Shown: positions 1-7,738 of the stretch, one piece after another
Layout of the letters: every line of letters begins with the position of its first letter
Numbering within the stretch: position 1 is the stretch's first letter
Origin: JBDNJM01 sp041687755
GTDB taxonomy: Bacteria; Planctomycetota; UBA1135; GCA-002686595
Assembly (NCBI GenBank): GCA_041687755.1
Contig: JBDNJM010000077.1
Coordinates: 1-19,037, forward strand
Length of the DNA: 19,037 bases
Direction of reading: 5' to 3'
Notes under the pieces: model-generated
Told to the model about the DNA's origin: nothing
The model's input: only the letters and a program-made list of their open reading frames with translations
The model's database searches: none
Program-made: the position numbers and the translations under genes

Positions 1-461
1 ATGGATTTAAGCACCCGCATTCTGGGGTCCTTGCCATGCGCAACCCAGCACGCCTGCTGAAACGGCTCCCCGGCCCCCTTGTTCGCCCGCTCCCTCAAGA
101 ACTCGGCCCCAGGGCACCCACTAAAGAGGCAGGAGAGCCCCTTTCGCGACCCAGGGTCGACCGTGAATGTCCTACCGCTCTGGGCCATCGTCGACTCACC
201 CGCATGTGCGTCGGGCTCGTGATAACCCCGTTTCGCGCGAGCACTGCAAGGTGGCGGAATAGGTCCTGACGACCACGAAGGTGACGATTCCGTACGACCA
301 AGTCGCCGAGCCAGCCTGGGTGCGAAGCCACCGGAGTCCTAGCCCTCGGTGGAGGAAGATTCGGGGGTTGCCCAGGCCTGGGGGCCCTCCGCGGGGGCTC
401 TCCGCGACAAAACACTCAGTGTCTCCGGCGAACTGGTCGAGAGTCCTTGAGGTTCGCCACC
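1..461. other. Gene-free leader region with palindromes
   Basis: No convincing coding sequence is seen. An ATG at base 1 opens a 19-codon frame ending in TGA at 58-60, which could be the tail of an upstream gene cut by the window edge, but nothing in it is recognisable. The region holds a perfect 12-bp palindrome CCCAGGCCTGGG at 371-382 and a small hairpin CGCGG/CCGCG at 390-406, both about 55-90 bp upstream of the lipoprotein start. They may be regulatory or part of the mRNA leader; this is inference only. Confidence 0.5.
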
Positions 462-2078
462 ATGAATATCCAGACTCGTCCCCATCTACGACTGATCAGT
501 CTCCTAGGAACCGCCCTGCTCACAGCGTGTGGCGGTGATTCAGACGCGGACGGCGAGCAAGAGCCACTCGCACCACCCTCCGTGTTCACCAAGCACCCCA
601 TCGACGGGATCGTAGATTTCTCCGCGTTCCCAAGCGTGAACCAGGCCTTTCTCGAGTTCGTGGATGGCATCGGCAGTGGAGCCGCGACCGGCAAGTTGAC
701 GACCGTTCGGTGGGTCACAGATCACGACGACCGTGAGCTCTATCTTGCCTTGGAGTGGGATGACGAGAGCTACGACCACAGCTTCGACCCGAGCATCGGC
801 CCCATCGATTTCGATGGGATCAAGCTGCAGATCGATGCAGATGGAAGCGGAACCTACGCCGCTGGAGACGACGCCCGCACGGTCATCGCTGCTTCGGTTC
901 GATCGCATTACATCGACCAGCATGAGGCGAGCGGAGAACAGCCGGATCAAGTGGCAGATGGGCAGGCTTGGCTGCGCTATGACCCTCTGACCATGCGGTA
1001 CACGGCGGAGTTTCGCCTGCCCATGACGGAAGACGTCAACGGGGAGGACGGAGATGTGTCGGAGGCGTCTCGATTCAACTTCGTGCTGTACGACCATGTC
1101 CAACTTGGAATGGGTACAGGCGGAGTGACTGGGCTCCATGGACTTGGGGGTGCCGGGGCAGACACGTCCGGTTGGTCCTCACTTGGGGTCGAAGAGACCG
1201 TTCCACACGAGCACGCGGATCCACCGGAAGGCCTGGGCGGACTCATCGTGTTTCTATCGGACCATGAGAACCCGCTGCGAGACATCTATGCGTTCGATCC
1301 CGCGCAGCAGGTAACGACCCGCGTGACCGACCTGCCGGGGCTCTACAAGGACGGCATCTCCCTGTCTCACGACCGTACGCGGATCGCGTTCTATGGTGCG
1401 GCAAGTGCAACAGACATCTTTGGCTACGAGATCTACGTGGTCAACATCGATGGAACAGGCCTGGAAGCGCTGACGAACAACTCCATCTTGGATGGGCACC
1501 CGGCCTGGTCCAATGACGATTCTAGGCTGGTCTACGCATCCCTGAGGGAGACACTGTTTTCCCTCATCCTGATGGAGCCGGACGGGACTGAAATCGCGGA
1601 CCTCACGGCCATAGGGACGGACGACAACGACCCCGAGTACCTGCCCGACGGGCGAATCACGTTCAAGACAGGGCGCTTCTCCACAGGCCCCGAGGCGCGG
1701 ATCGCCGTCATGGATGGAGATGGCGGCAACGTGCAACAGTTGAGCTTCGTGGACTCCGTTTCGGATCACGACCCCGTCGGAGATGCCTCGGTGTCGATCT
1801 TCGAGCGCTTCACCCAAGCGACCGACTACAACACGGACCCGGATGCCCTATTCCACCCCTGGGATTTGGTAGAGGCCCAGCTGGATGGATCCGGGGAACG
1901 CACGCTGAAGGACGACGGGTGGGTCAACTGGTTGCCGGTCTACGACCCGAGCGGGCAGTACATTGCCTATCTCAAGACGCAGGGATACACCGCGATCCAC
2001 CTGATGACCAGGGATGGGCAAGAGCTCGGGCGCCTTGTGCCCAGCTTCACCAACGTTGGCTATATCGACTGGAAGTAG
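462..2078 (+). CDS. Lipoprotein with CBM9/DOMON-like domain and PD40-type beta-propeller
   Basis: A 538-residue exported lipoprotein. The ATG at 462 is chosen over an in-frame TTG at 447 because it directly precedes a lipoprotein signal: basic N-terminus, hydrophobic stretch, and lipobox LTAC with the lipidated Cys at residue 23. A GAGG about 9 nt upstream may be the ribosome-binding site. Residues about 45-215 look like a family-9 carbohydrate-binding or DOMON-type beta sandwich (ELYLALEWDDESYD, FDGIKLQIDADGSG, YTAEFRLP). Residues about 260-538 carry degenerate WD40-like/PD40 propeller repeats of the TolB type: SHDRTRIAFYG, DGHPAWSNDDSRLVYAS, DNDPEYLPDGRITFKT, NWLPVYDPSGQYIAYLKT. The fold calls follow from these motifs; ligand and function are unknown. 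It probably sits on a membrane facing the periplasm. It stands alone, about 330 bp before the next gene, and looks less GC-rich than the genes that follow. Confidence 0.85.
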   Translation: MNIQTRPHLRLISLLGTALLTACGGDSDADGEQEPLAPPSVFTKHPIDGIVDFSAFPSVNQAFLEFVDGIGSGAATGKLTTVRWVTDHDDRELYLALEWDDESYDHSFDPSIGPIDFDGIKLQIDADGSGTYAAGDDARTVIAASVRSHYIDQHEASGEQPDQVADGQAWLRYDPLTMRYTAEFRLPMTEDVNGEDGDVSEASRFNFVLYDHVQLGMGTGGVTGLHGLGGAGADTSGWSSLGVEETVPHEHADPPEGLGGLIVFLSDHENPLRDIYAFDPAQQVTTRVTDLPGLYKDGISLSHDRTRIAFYGAASATDIFGYEIYVVNIDGTGLEALTNNSILDGHPAWSNDDSRLVYASLRETLFSLILMEPDGTEIADLTAIGTDDNDPEYLPDGRITFKTGRFSTGPEARIAVMDGDGGNVQQLSFVDSVSDHDPVGDASVSIFERFTQATDYNTDPDALFHPWDLVEAQLDGSGERTLKDDGWVNWLPVYDPSGQYIAYLKTQGYTAIHLMTRDGQELGRLVPSFTNVGYIDWK

Positions 2079-2083
2079 TCGCG

Positions 2084-2099
2084 AGAGCCGGGCAGCTCT
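2084..2099 (+). terminator. Weak hairpin after lipoprotein gene
   Basis: AGAGC and GCTCT form a 5-bp stem with a 6-nt loop, starting six bases after the TAG stop at 2076-2078. There is no downstream T-run, so intrinsic termination is uncertain. Confidence 0.25.
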
Positions 2100-2397
2100 G
2101 ACATGCCAGCCCTACGAGCCGTGGGATACGAGAGGAGCTACTGCCTCGTGAGTTCCAGAACGTAGGGCTCCGGCCTCGCCGGGGAGCACATCAAACGTGC
2201 GGGCCTAGGGGCTTCCCGCTGCGCAGGTCGTGCGCACGGACTCGACGCCGGAACCCTCCGTCGAGCCTGCCACGTTTCGGTATGGCCCCGCCAGCCCCGG
2301 GCGCCCCTCGAGAAGCTCTCGATCGGCGCCACCGCCGCCCGGTAGCCGCCCCGCCAGCTTGAGCGCGAGGGCCCCACCGCAGCACCCCGCGCGCGGC

Positions 2398-2403
2398 TAC
2401 ACT
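2398..2403 (+). promoter_or_regulatory. Candidate -10 element (TACACT) for rsgA
   Basis: TACACT fits the TANNNT pattern and lies 6 nt before an ATG at 2410, so transcription would begin at or near that ATG. No -35 hexamer is visible at 16-18 nt spacing. The call rests on position and a match to the pattern only. Confidence 0.3.
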
Positions 2404-2409
2404 GGCCGC

Positions 2410-2439
2410 ATGCAAGCCACCCGAATCCTGTCCCGATGA
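2410..2439 (+). CDS. Possible leader mini-ORF overlapping rsgA start
   Basis: ATG at 2410 opens a nine-codon frame (MQATRILSR) whose TGA stop overlaps the rsgA ATG at 2436 in the arrangement ATGA. Lying just downstream of a TANNNT box, it could be translated from a leaderless transcript and couple ribosomes to rsgA, which has no clear Shine-Dalgarno sequence of its own. It could equally be chance: no conservation can be judged from one sequence. Confidence 0.25.
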   Translation: MQATRILSR

Positions 2440-3389
2440 CTGCCCTTCGTGAGGGTCTGGTCCTGCGCGGTGACGCGAAGGTCTACCACGTCGAGATCGA
2501 GGGCGAGACGATCCAGGCCGCGCCGCGCGGCAAGCTGTTCGAGCACCTGGGCCAACGCAAGAGCCCGGTGGCCGTGGGCGACCGAGTGCTCGTCAGCCTC
2601 GAGGGCGACCCGCCCGGCGTTGAGGAGGTCCTGCCGCGGAAGAACTACCTGTCCCGGGTGGCCTCGTCCCACGACCCGCGCGAGCAGGTCTTGGTCAGCA
2701 ACGTCGACCAGCTGATCGTCGTCGGCTCGCTCAAGACGCCCGGCTTCTCCTCGAACCGCACCGACCGGATCCTCGCCGCCTGCCAGTGGTCCGAGATCCC
2801 GGCCGTCGTGCTGCTCAACAAAGTGGACCTCGACAAGGACGGCGAGGCGGAGTTCGTGCGCGAGACGTACGAGGCGGCCGGCTATCCGGTCGTGTTCACC
2901 AGCGCGACCGAGAAGAGCGGGCTCGAGGCCCTCCGCGACACCCTCAGCGGCAAGCGCAGCGTGCTGTACGGCGCATCGGGCGCGGGCAAGTCAACGCTGA
3001 TCAACGCGCTCTACGGCCTGGACCTGCGCATCGGCAAGATCAGTCGATACTGGCAGACGGGCAAGCACACGACGTCGTACTCGCGCCTGATCCACGTCGA
3101 CGAAAACACGTCGGTGATCGACACGCCCGGGATTCGCGTGTTCCGGCCCTACGGCCTGAACCAGGCGCAGCTGCGCTTCCTGTACCCAGACTTCATGCCC
3201 TACCAGGGCAAGTGCCGGTTCCCCGACTGCAAGCACGACCACGAGCCCGGCTGCGCCCTCGCGGACGCCGTCGAGGAGGGCGAGCTCGCCAGCACGCGCT
3301 ACCTGTCCTACGTCGAGATGCTCGACGAACTGGTGCCGCCGCCCGAAGAGGTACCGACCGTTGGAGAGGACGACGAGCCGGTCGAGTAG
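2436..3389 (+). CDS. rsgA: Ribosome small subunit-dependent GTPase A (RsgA)
   Basis: A 317-residue circularly permuted GTPase that acts in late maturation of the 30S ribosomal subunit in the cytoplasm. An N-terminal OB-fold (about residues 1-70) is followed by the GTPase motifs in permuted order: G4 NKVD (128-131), G1 P-loop GASGAGKST (179-187), and G3 DTPG (229-232). The C-terminal zinc-binding segment shows Cys260, Cys265, His267 and Cys273. Length is normal for the family (about 300-350). The start is the ATG at 2436; no strong Shine-Dalgarno precedes it, but a nine-codon frame ends across the start. The next gene, an alpha/beta hydrolase, begins inside the 3' end of this one, so the two are probably cotranscribed. 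All the diagnostic motifs are intact. Confidence 0.96.
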   Translation: MTALREGLVLRGDAKVYHVEIEGETIQAAPRGKLFEHLGQRKSPVAVGDRVLVSLEGDPPGVEEVLPRKNYLSRVASSHDPREQVLVSNVDQLIVVGSLKTPGFSSNRTDRILAACQWSEIPAVVLLNKVDLDKDGEAEFVRETYEAAGYPVVFTSATEKSGLEALRDTLSGKRSVLYGASGAGKSTLINALYGLDLRIGKISRYWQTGKHTTSYSRLIHVDENTSVIDTPGIRVFRPYGLNQAQLRFLYPDFMPYQGKCRFPDCKHDHEPGCALADAVEEGELASTRYLSYVEMLDELVPPPEEVPTVGEDDEPVE

Positions 3390-4311
3390 ACGGCGCGGCT
3401 CGGCCCTGCTCGCGCTGGCGCTGACCCTGTCCGCGCTCGGGCTGGGCTGGCTCGGGCGCGACCGCTCAGGAGCCCTCGCCGCCCAACTCCCCGGCGTGCG
3501 TGCGGTCCACGTCGAGGTCGAACCCGACCGCGGCGACGGTTACCTGCGCCGGACCGTGCAACTGCGCTCCGAAGACGGCATCCCCCTGCGCCTGCGGGTG
3601 GTCTCTCCCCACCGGCGTTCGGGACGCCTCCCCGCCGTTCTGATCCTCGGCGGCCACCGCTCGGGCGCCGACGCGGTGGACCTGATCCCCGAACCCGGCG
3701 AGCTGTTCGTCGCCGCCCTCGACGATCCGTACTTCGGCGACCAGCGCCCCAGCGGCCTGCTGGCAAGCCTCGCCACCCTCTCGGAGGTTCGCCGCGGCGC
3801 TCAGCGCACGCCGACCGCGGCTGCGGCCTCCCTCGCCTGGCTGCGCTCCCAAGCCGACGTTGATCCCGACCGTCTGGAACTGGTCGGCGCGAGCCTTGGC
3901 GCCCCCTTCGCCCTCCCGACCGCCGCGCTCGACGCGCGCCTCGCGCGGGTCTGGATCCTCCAGGGCGGCGCCAACTTCCCGCGCTGGCTCGACGTCAACT
4001 TGGAGTCGCGCCTGCCGTTCCGCCCGCTGCGAGCGGGCCTAGCGTGGCTCGGCCTGCAGCTGATCGGCGCGCGCACCTTCGACGCTGCCCGCATCCCACA
4101 GCGCGCCCCGACCGTCCCCTACATCGTGGTCGGATCCCGCGACGACGAACGCGTGCCACCCGAGTGTGTCGCGGCCTTGGTCTCCGCTCTGCGCCGCTCG
4201 CACGCCGAAGTCGAAGTCCAGTGGACCGACAGCCTCCACTTCGCCCCCGGCCGCCCCGAGGTCGTCGTCGACATGTTCACCCGCGTCCGAGCGCGGATCA
4301 TGGCCCGTTGA
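3361..4311 (+). CDS. Exported or anchored alpha/beta hydrolase
   Basis: A 316-residue serine hydrolase of the alpha/beta fold. The TTG start at 3361 overlaps the rsgA end by 29 nt and is supported by GAAGAGG at 3345-3351, 9 nt upstream; no ATG or GTG is available near the N-terminus. Residues 14-31 form a hydrophobic segment after an Arg-rich stretch, which is a signal peptide or anchor. The nucleophile elbow is GASLGA with Ser178. Plausible partners are Asp261 or Asp262 (GSRDDERVP) and His293 (DSLHFAP). Strand order and spacing fit the dienelactone hydrolase or prolyl-oligopeptidase-like branch, so an ester or peptide substrate is likely, but the sequence does not define it. Coupling to rsgA looks positional and no functional link is evident. 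Confidence 0.85.
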   Translation: MERTTSRSSRRRGSALLALALTLSALGLGWLGRDRSGALAAQLPGVRAVHVEVEPDRGDGYLRRTVQLRSEDGIPLRLRVVSPHRRSGRLPAVLILGGHRSGADAVDLIPEPGELFVAALDDPYFGDQRPSGLLASLATLSEVRRGAQRTPTAAAASLAWLRSQADVDPDRLELVGASLGAPFALPTAALDARLARVWILQGGANFPRWLDVNLESRLPFRPLRAGLAWLGLQLIGARTFDAARIPQRAPTVPYIVVGSRDDERVPPECVAALVSALRRSHAEVEVQWTDSLHFAPGRPEVVVDMFTRVRARIMAR

Positions 4312-4500
4312 CCGCCCGGAGGCCTCTGCCGCGAAGGCAGGCTCCCGCTCCCGAGCACCCTACCGCTCACCTGCGCCCACGGTCTGCCGCTGTTCGGGGT
4401 CGTAGGGCGGCGCGGTCCCCGCTCCAGACCTCGGATTCTGCCACCGCACCGTATCCTCGGGCCGAACCTCAGCGCCCACGTCCCCCCCCTCCCCGCCACC
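4312..4500 (+). promoter_or_regulatory. C-rich leader upstream of S10 peptidase
   Basis: This 189-bp gap holds a small hairpin CTGCC/GGCAG at 4326-4340 close behind the hydrolase stop, and a TATCCT at 4452-4457 that could be a -10 box. From there to the start codon the RNA would be strongly C-rich and G-poor, with no Shine-Dalgarno sequence. Confidence 0.25.
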
Positions 4501-5976
4501 ATGCTCCCGAGCCTCGTTCTCGCTCTTCTACCGATGACCGCCAGCCCCCAAGACTCCACGGAGGAGCAAACGCCCGCCATCGATGAACGCGTCGACACCT
4601 CCTGGTCGATCGAGACGGCTAGCGGACCCCTCGACTACCAGGCTAGCGCGGGCCGGTTGGTGCTCCGCGAGGAGTCCGGCAAGGCGCGGGCCAGCATCTT
4701 CCACGTCTACTACCGCACGAGCGACGAGCCCGACCCCGAGCGCCCGATCACGTTCTGCTTCAACGGCGGACCGGGCTCTTCCTCGGTCTGGCTGCACCTC
4801 GGCGCCTTCGGACCACGGCGCATCGACATGGGCGAGGACGGCTTCGACCTCGAGCCGCCCTACGCGCTCAGCGACAACGCCCACACGTTGCTCGACGTCA
4901 CCGACCTCGTGTTCATCGACCCGGTCACCACGGGTTACAGCCGCGCCGCCAAGGACGTGGACGACTCCAAGTTCCACGGCCAGCGCGAGGACGTCGAGTC
5001 CGTCGCCGAATTCATCCGTCTATTCCTGACCCGCGAGCAGCGCTGGAACTCGCCCATCTACCTCTCCGGCGAGTCCTACGGCACGACCCGCGCGGCGGCC
5101 CTGGCCGAGCACCTCGAAAACCGGCACGGCATCTACCCTTCAGGGCTGGTGCTCGTCTCGTCCATTCTCGACTTCCAGACGGCACGCTTCGACGAGGGCA
5201 ACGACCTGCCCTTCGCACTGTTCCTGCCGACGTACACCGCGACCGCGTGGTTCCACGGCAAGCTCCCGCCCGCGACCCAGGGGCTCGAGCTCAAGGCCGT
5301 CGTCCAGCGCGCCCGGGAGTTCGCCGGCAGCGAGTACCTCCTGGCCCTGTTCCAGGGCGACATGCTGACGGACGAGCGACGCGCTGCGGTCACCGACGAG
5401 CTTCAGGCACTCACCGGGCTCTCTCCTGAATACCTCGACGCAACCAACTTGCGCGTGCGCATTGACCGCTTCTGCAAGGAGCTGCGCCGAAGTGAGGGCA
5501 TCACGGTCGGCCGCCTGGACAGCCGCTACACCGCCAACGATCGCGACTCTGCCAGCGATGGCTACGAGTTCGACCCGAGCTACGCCGCCATCCAGGGCCC
5601 CTACACGATGTCGCTCAACGGCTACCTGCGCGGCGAGCTGGGCTACGAGAGCGACCTGCCATACGAGATCCTCACTGGCCGCGTTCAGCCCTGGAACTAC
5701 GAGAATGTCCAGAACGAGTACCTCAACGTCGCGGAAGACCTGCGCAAGGCCATGGCCCGCAACAAGGCGCTGCGCGTCTACGTCGCCAACGGGTACTACG
5801 ACCTCGCGACGCCCTTCTTCGCGACCGAGTACACGTTCGACCATCTCGGCCTACCTGCGGGAGAGCGCGGGCGGATCGCCATGGGCTACTTCGAGGCCGG
5901 CCATATGATGTACGTCAAGCGCTCCGAGCTGGAGCTGCTGCACAACGACCTCCAGGCGTTCTACGCCGCGCGCTGA
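4501..5976 (+). CDS. Serine carboxypeptidase, peptidase family S10
   Basis: A 491-residue secreted carboxypeptidase that removes C-terminal residues from peptides. The S10 oxyanion and substrate-binding motif NGGPGSSS lies at residues 88-95, the nucleophile in GESYG (Ser192), and the remaining triad residues are Asp434 (NGYYDLATP) and His468 (EAGHMMY). All three are present, so the enzyme should be active. The N-terminus (MLPSLVLALLPMTASPQDS) is a short Sec-type signal peptide, with probable cleavage around residues 14-18. Length matches bacterial S10 enzymes (about 490-510). The ATG at 4501 is preceded by a C-rich tract without a Shine-Dalgarno sequence. The gene lies 189 bp after the hydrolase and 96 bp before the SulP gene, so operon membership is uncertain. 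A role in scavenging peptides outside the cytoplasm is likely. Confidence 0.94.
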   Translation: MLPSLVLALLPMTASPQDSTEEQTPAIDERVDTSWSIETASGPLDYQASAGRLVLREESGKARASIFHVYYRTSDEPDPERPITFCFNGGPGSSSVWLHLGAFGPRRIDMGEDGFDLEPPYALSDNAHTLLDVTDLVFIDPVTTGYSRAAKDVDDSKFHGQREDVESVAEFIRLFLTREQRWNSPIYLSGESYGTTRAAALAEHLENRHGIYPSGLVLVSSILDFQTARFDEGNDLPFALFLPTYTATAWFHGKLPPATQGLELKAVVQRAREFAGSEYLLALFQGDMLTDERRAAVTDELQALTGLSPEYLDATNLRVRIDRFCKELRRSEGITVGRLDSRYTANDRDSASDGYEFDPSYAAIQGPYTMSLNGYLRGELGYESDLPYEILTGRVQPWNYENVQNEYLNVAEDLRKAMARNKALRVYVANGYYDLATPFFATEYTFDHLGLPAGERGRIAMGYFEAGHMMYVKRSELELLHNDLQAFYAAR

Positions 5977-6072
5977 CCGTCCGGTGTTCCCCTCCGGCCG
6001 CTCGATGGCTCGCCCGGTCTCCTAGAAGCCCCCCTCGGACAGCTCCCCCCCTCAGAGCCCCCAGACACAACC
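5977..6072 (+). promoter_or_regulatory. C-rich G-poor spacer before sulP-type gene
   Basis: The 96-bp gap contains three imperfect direct repeats of an AGC(C/T)CCCC unit at about 6027, 6041 and 6056, roughly 14-15 nt apart. The RNA would be C-rich and G-poor, as expected for a Rho loading site or an unstructured non-Shine-Dalgarno leader. Either role is inference. Confidence 0.2.
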
Positions 6073-7719
6073 GTGAGTCTCAAGCAGCACTTCGTCGGCA
6101 ACTTCCGCGGAGACATTCTCGGCGGCATCACCGCTGGCATCGTCGCCCTCCCCCTAGCCCTCGGATTCGGCATCGCCTCCGGGATGGAGGGTGGCGCCGC
6201 GGCGGGGCTCTACGGAGCAATCGCTGTGGGCGTGATGGGCGCGTTGTTCGGGGGCACGCCGACCCAGATCTCGGGGCCCACCGGTCCGATGACCGTGATC
6301 GTCGCGGGCATGGTCGGCGGCGCTCTCGGCGACCCCGCCTGGGTCTTCGCCGCGGTGGCCCTGGCGGGCGTCCTGCAAATCGCGCTCGGACTCCTGCGCC
6401 TGGGCAAGTACATCAACTACGTGCCCTACCCCGTCATCTCGGGGTTTATGAGCGGCATCGGGGTGATCATCATCATCCTGCAGCTAGCCCAGCTCGTGGG
6501 GCACAAGCCAGCCAACGGCACGGTCTCGGCGATCAAGCGGGTCCCTGAGGATTTCACCGCCATCAACCCCGGCGCCCTCGGCCTCGGCCTCGCGACGATC
6601 GTCATCGTCTACCTGACCCCACGGGTGACCAAGGTCGTGCCTCCCGCGCTCGTCGCGCTGATCGGCGTCAGCATTGCTTCCGTGTCCCTGGGCCTCGACG
6701 TTCCGCGCATCGGAGCCATTCCGCGCAGCCTTCCGGACATCAGCCTGCCGGCCTGGGACACCCAGATGTTCCTGCTGATCCTGGCGCCTGCGTTCATGAT
6801 CGCCGTCGTGGGTAGCCTCGACTCGTTGCTCACGTCACTCGTTGCGGACGCCATCACCAAGACCCGCCACGACAGCGAGCGCGAGCTGACCGGGCAAGGG
6901 CTCGGAAACCTTGTCGCGGGACTGATCGGCGGCTTGCCCGGCGCCGGCGCCACGATGCGGACCGTGATCAACATCCGCTCCGGTGGCCGCGGCCGCCTCT
7001 CGGGCGTCGTCCACGCCGCGCTGCTGCTAGCAATCCTCGTGGCGCTGGGGCCCCTCGCCGCGCAAATCCCGATGGCGGTGCTCGCTGGCATCCTAATTAC
7101 CGTCGGCATCGGCATCGTGGACGTGAAGGGCCTGCGCCACGTGCCCCGCGCGCCGCGCGGCGACGCAACCGTCATGCTCACGGTGCTCGGCCTGACCGTG
7201 TTCGTAGACCTGATGACCGCCGTCGCGGTCGGCATGGTCATGGCCGCCATGATTCTGCTGAAGCGCCTCAGCGACATCGACCCCGCGACCCACTCGCCCC
7301 TGCGCGACATCGCCGCGCACCGCCCCTGGATCCCGCCGCTCGAGGAAGCGGAAGAGGTCCTAGACGGCGTCTACATCGTCGAATTGCACGGTTCGCTGTT
7401 CTTCGGCAACGCGGGTCCGCTCCAGCGCAAGCTCGCCAACATCCCGCGCCATGCGTCCGTCGTCGTGCTACATATGGGCGACTCCCCCTACCTCGACCAG
7501 TCGGGCGTCTACATGCTCACCGACATGGTCGAGGGACTCGCCAAGCAAAACACACGCGTGTTTATAGCAGAGCTTCAGAGCGAGCCCGCGATGCTGCTCA
7601 AGCGCATGGGGGTCGCCCCCGGCATCATCCCCGCCGAGCAGGTTTTTCGCCGCGTTGGCCGCGCCATCGAGGCCGCCACCGCGGCGACGAGCAAAGAGCA
7701 GGCCGCCGCCGGCGTCTGA
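6073..7719 (+). CDS. SulP family anion transporter with STAS domain
   Basis: A 548-residue inner-membrane transporter of the SulP/SLC26 family. Residues about 10-400 hold the hydrophobic transport core, beginning with a GDILGGITAGIVALPLALGF-type first segment and containing PTQISGPTGPM at 63-73. Segments SLDSLLTSLVADA (248-260) and GQGLGNLVAGLIGGLPGAGA (275-294) resemble the branch that includes cyanobacterial BicA bicarbonate carriers. The C-terminal STAS domain (about 430-530) has the DQSGV motif (475-479), where anti-sigma-antagonist relatives carry a phosphorylatable Ser. Sulfate, bicarbonate or dicarboxylate could be the substrate; no carbonic anhydrase or sulfur gene is adjacent to decide. 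The start is GTG at 6073, without a Shine-Dalgarno sequence. The 3' end faces the GH13 gene with only 17 bp between stops. Confidence 0.94.
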   Translation: MSLKQHFVGNFRGDILGGITAGIVALPLALGFGIASGMEGGAAAGLYGAIAVGVMGALFGGTPTQISGPTGPMTVIVAGMVGGALGDPAWVFAAVALAGVLQIALGLLRLGKYINYVPYPVISGFMSGIGVIIIILQLAQLVGHKPANGTVSAIKRVPEDFTAINPGALGLGLATIVIVYLTPRVTKVVPPALVALIGVSIASVSLGLDVPRIGAIPRSLPDISLPAWDTQMFLLILAPAFMIAVVGSLDSLLTSLVADAITKTRHDSERELTGQGLGNLVAGLIGGLPGAGATMRTVINIRSGGRGRLSGVVHAALLLAILVALGPLAAQIPMAVLAGILITVGIGIVDVKGLRHVPRAPRGDATVMLTVLGLTVFVDLMTAVAVGMVMAAMILLKRLSDIDPATHSPLRDIAAHRPWIPPLEEAEEVLDGVYIVELHGSLFFGNAGPLQRKLANIPRHASVVVLHMGDSPYLDQSGVYMLTDMVEGLAKQNTRVFIAELQSEPAMLLKRMGVAPGIIPAEQVFRRVGRAIEAATAATSKEQAAAGV

Positions 7720-7738
7720 AGCGCGCGTCGGCAGCGCT
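7720..7738. terminator. Hairpin filling the convergent sulP/GH13 gap
   Basis: AGCGC (7720-7724) and GCGCT (7734-7738) can pair over a 9-nt loop. The element spans the entire 17-bp gap between two convergent stops and could stop transcription from both sides, although there is no T-tract and the stem is short. Confidence 0.3.

Larger units (their letters stand above)
2079..2409. other. Intergenic region, about 330 bp, with hairpins
   Basis: No gene is supported. A 5-bp hairpin AGAGC/GCTCT (2084-2099) lies six bases past the lipoprotein stop and could be a weak terminator, although no T-tract follows. A second imperfect hairpin at 2167-2187 pairs GCTCCGGC with GCCGGGGAGC. The right end carries a possible -10 element for rsgA. 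Short open frames here have no recognisable protein character. Confidence 0.5.

Noticed and set aside
250..320. Leucine-tRNA-like segment (GGTGGCGGAATAGGT)
   Set aside because: The D-arm resemblance is not followed by an anticodon stem, a T-arm TTCGA sequence, or an acceptor stem that pairs.
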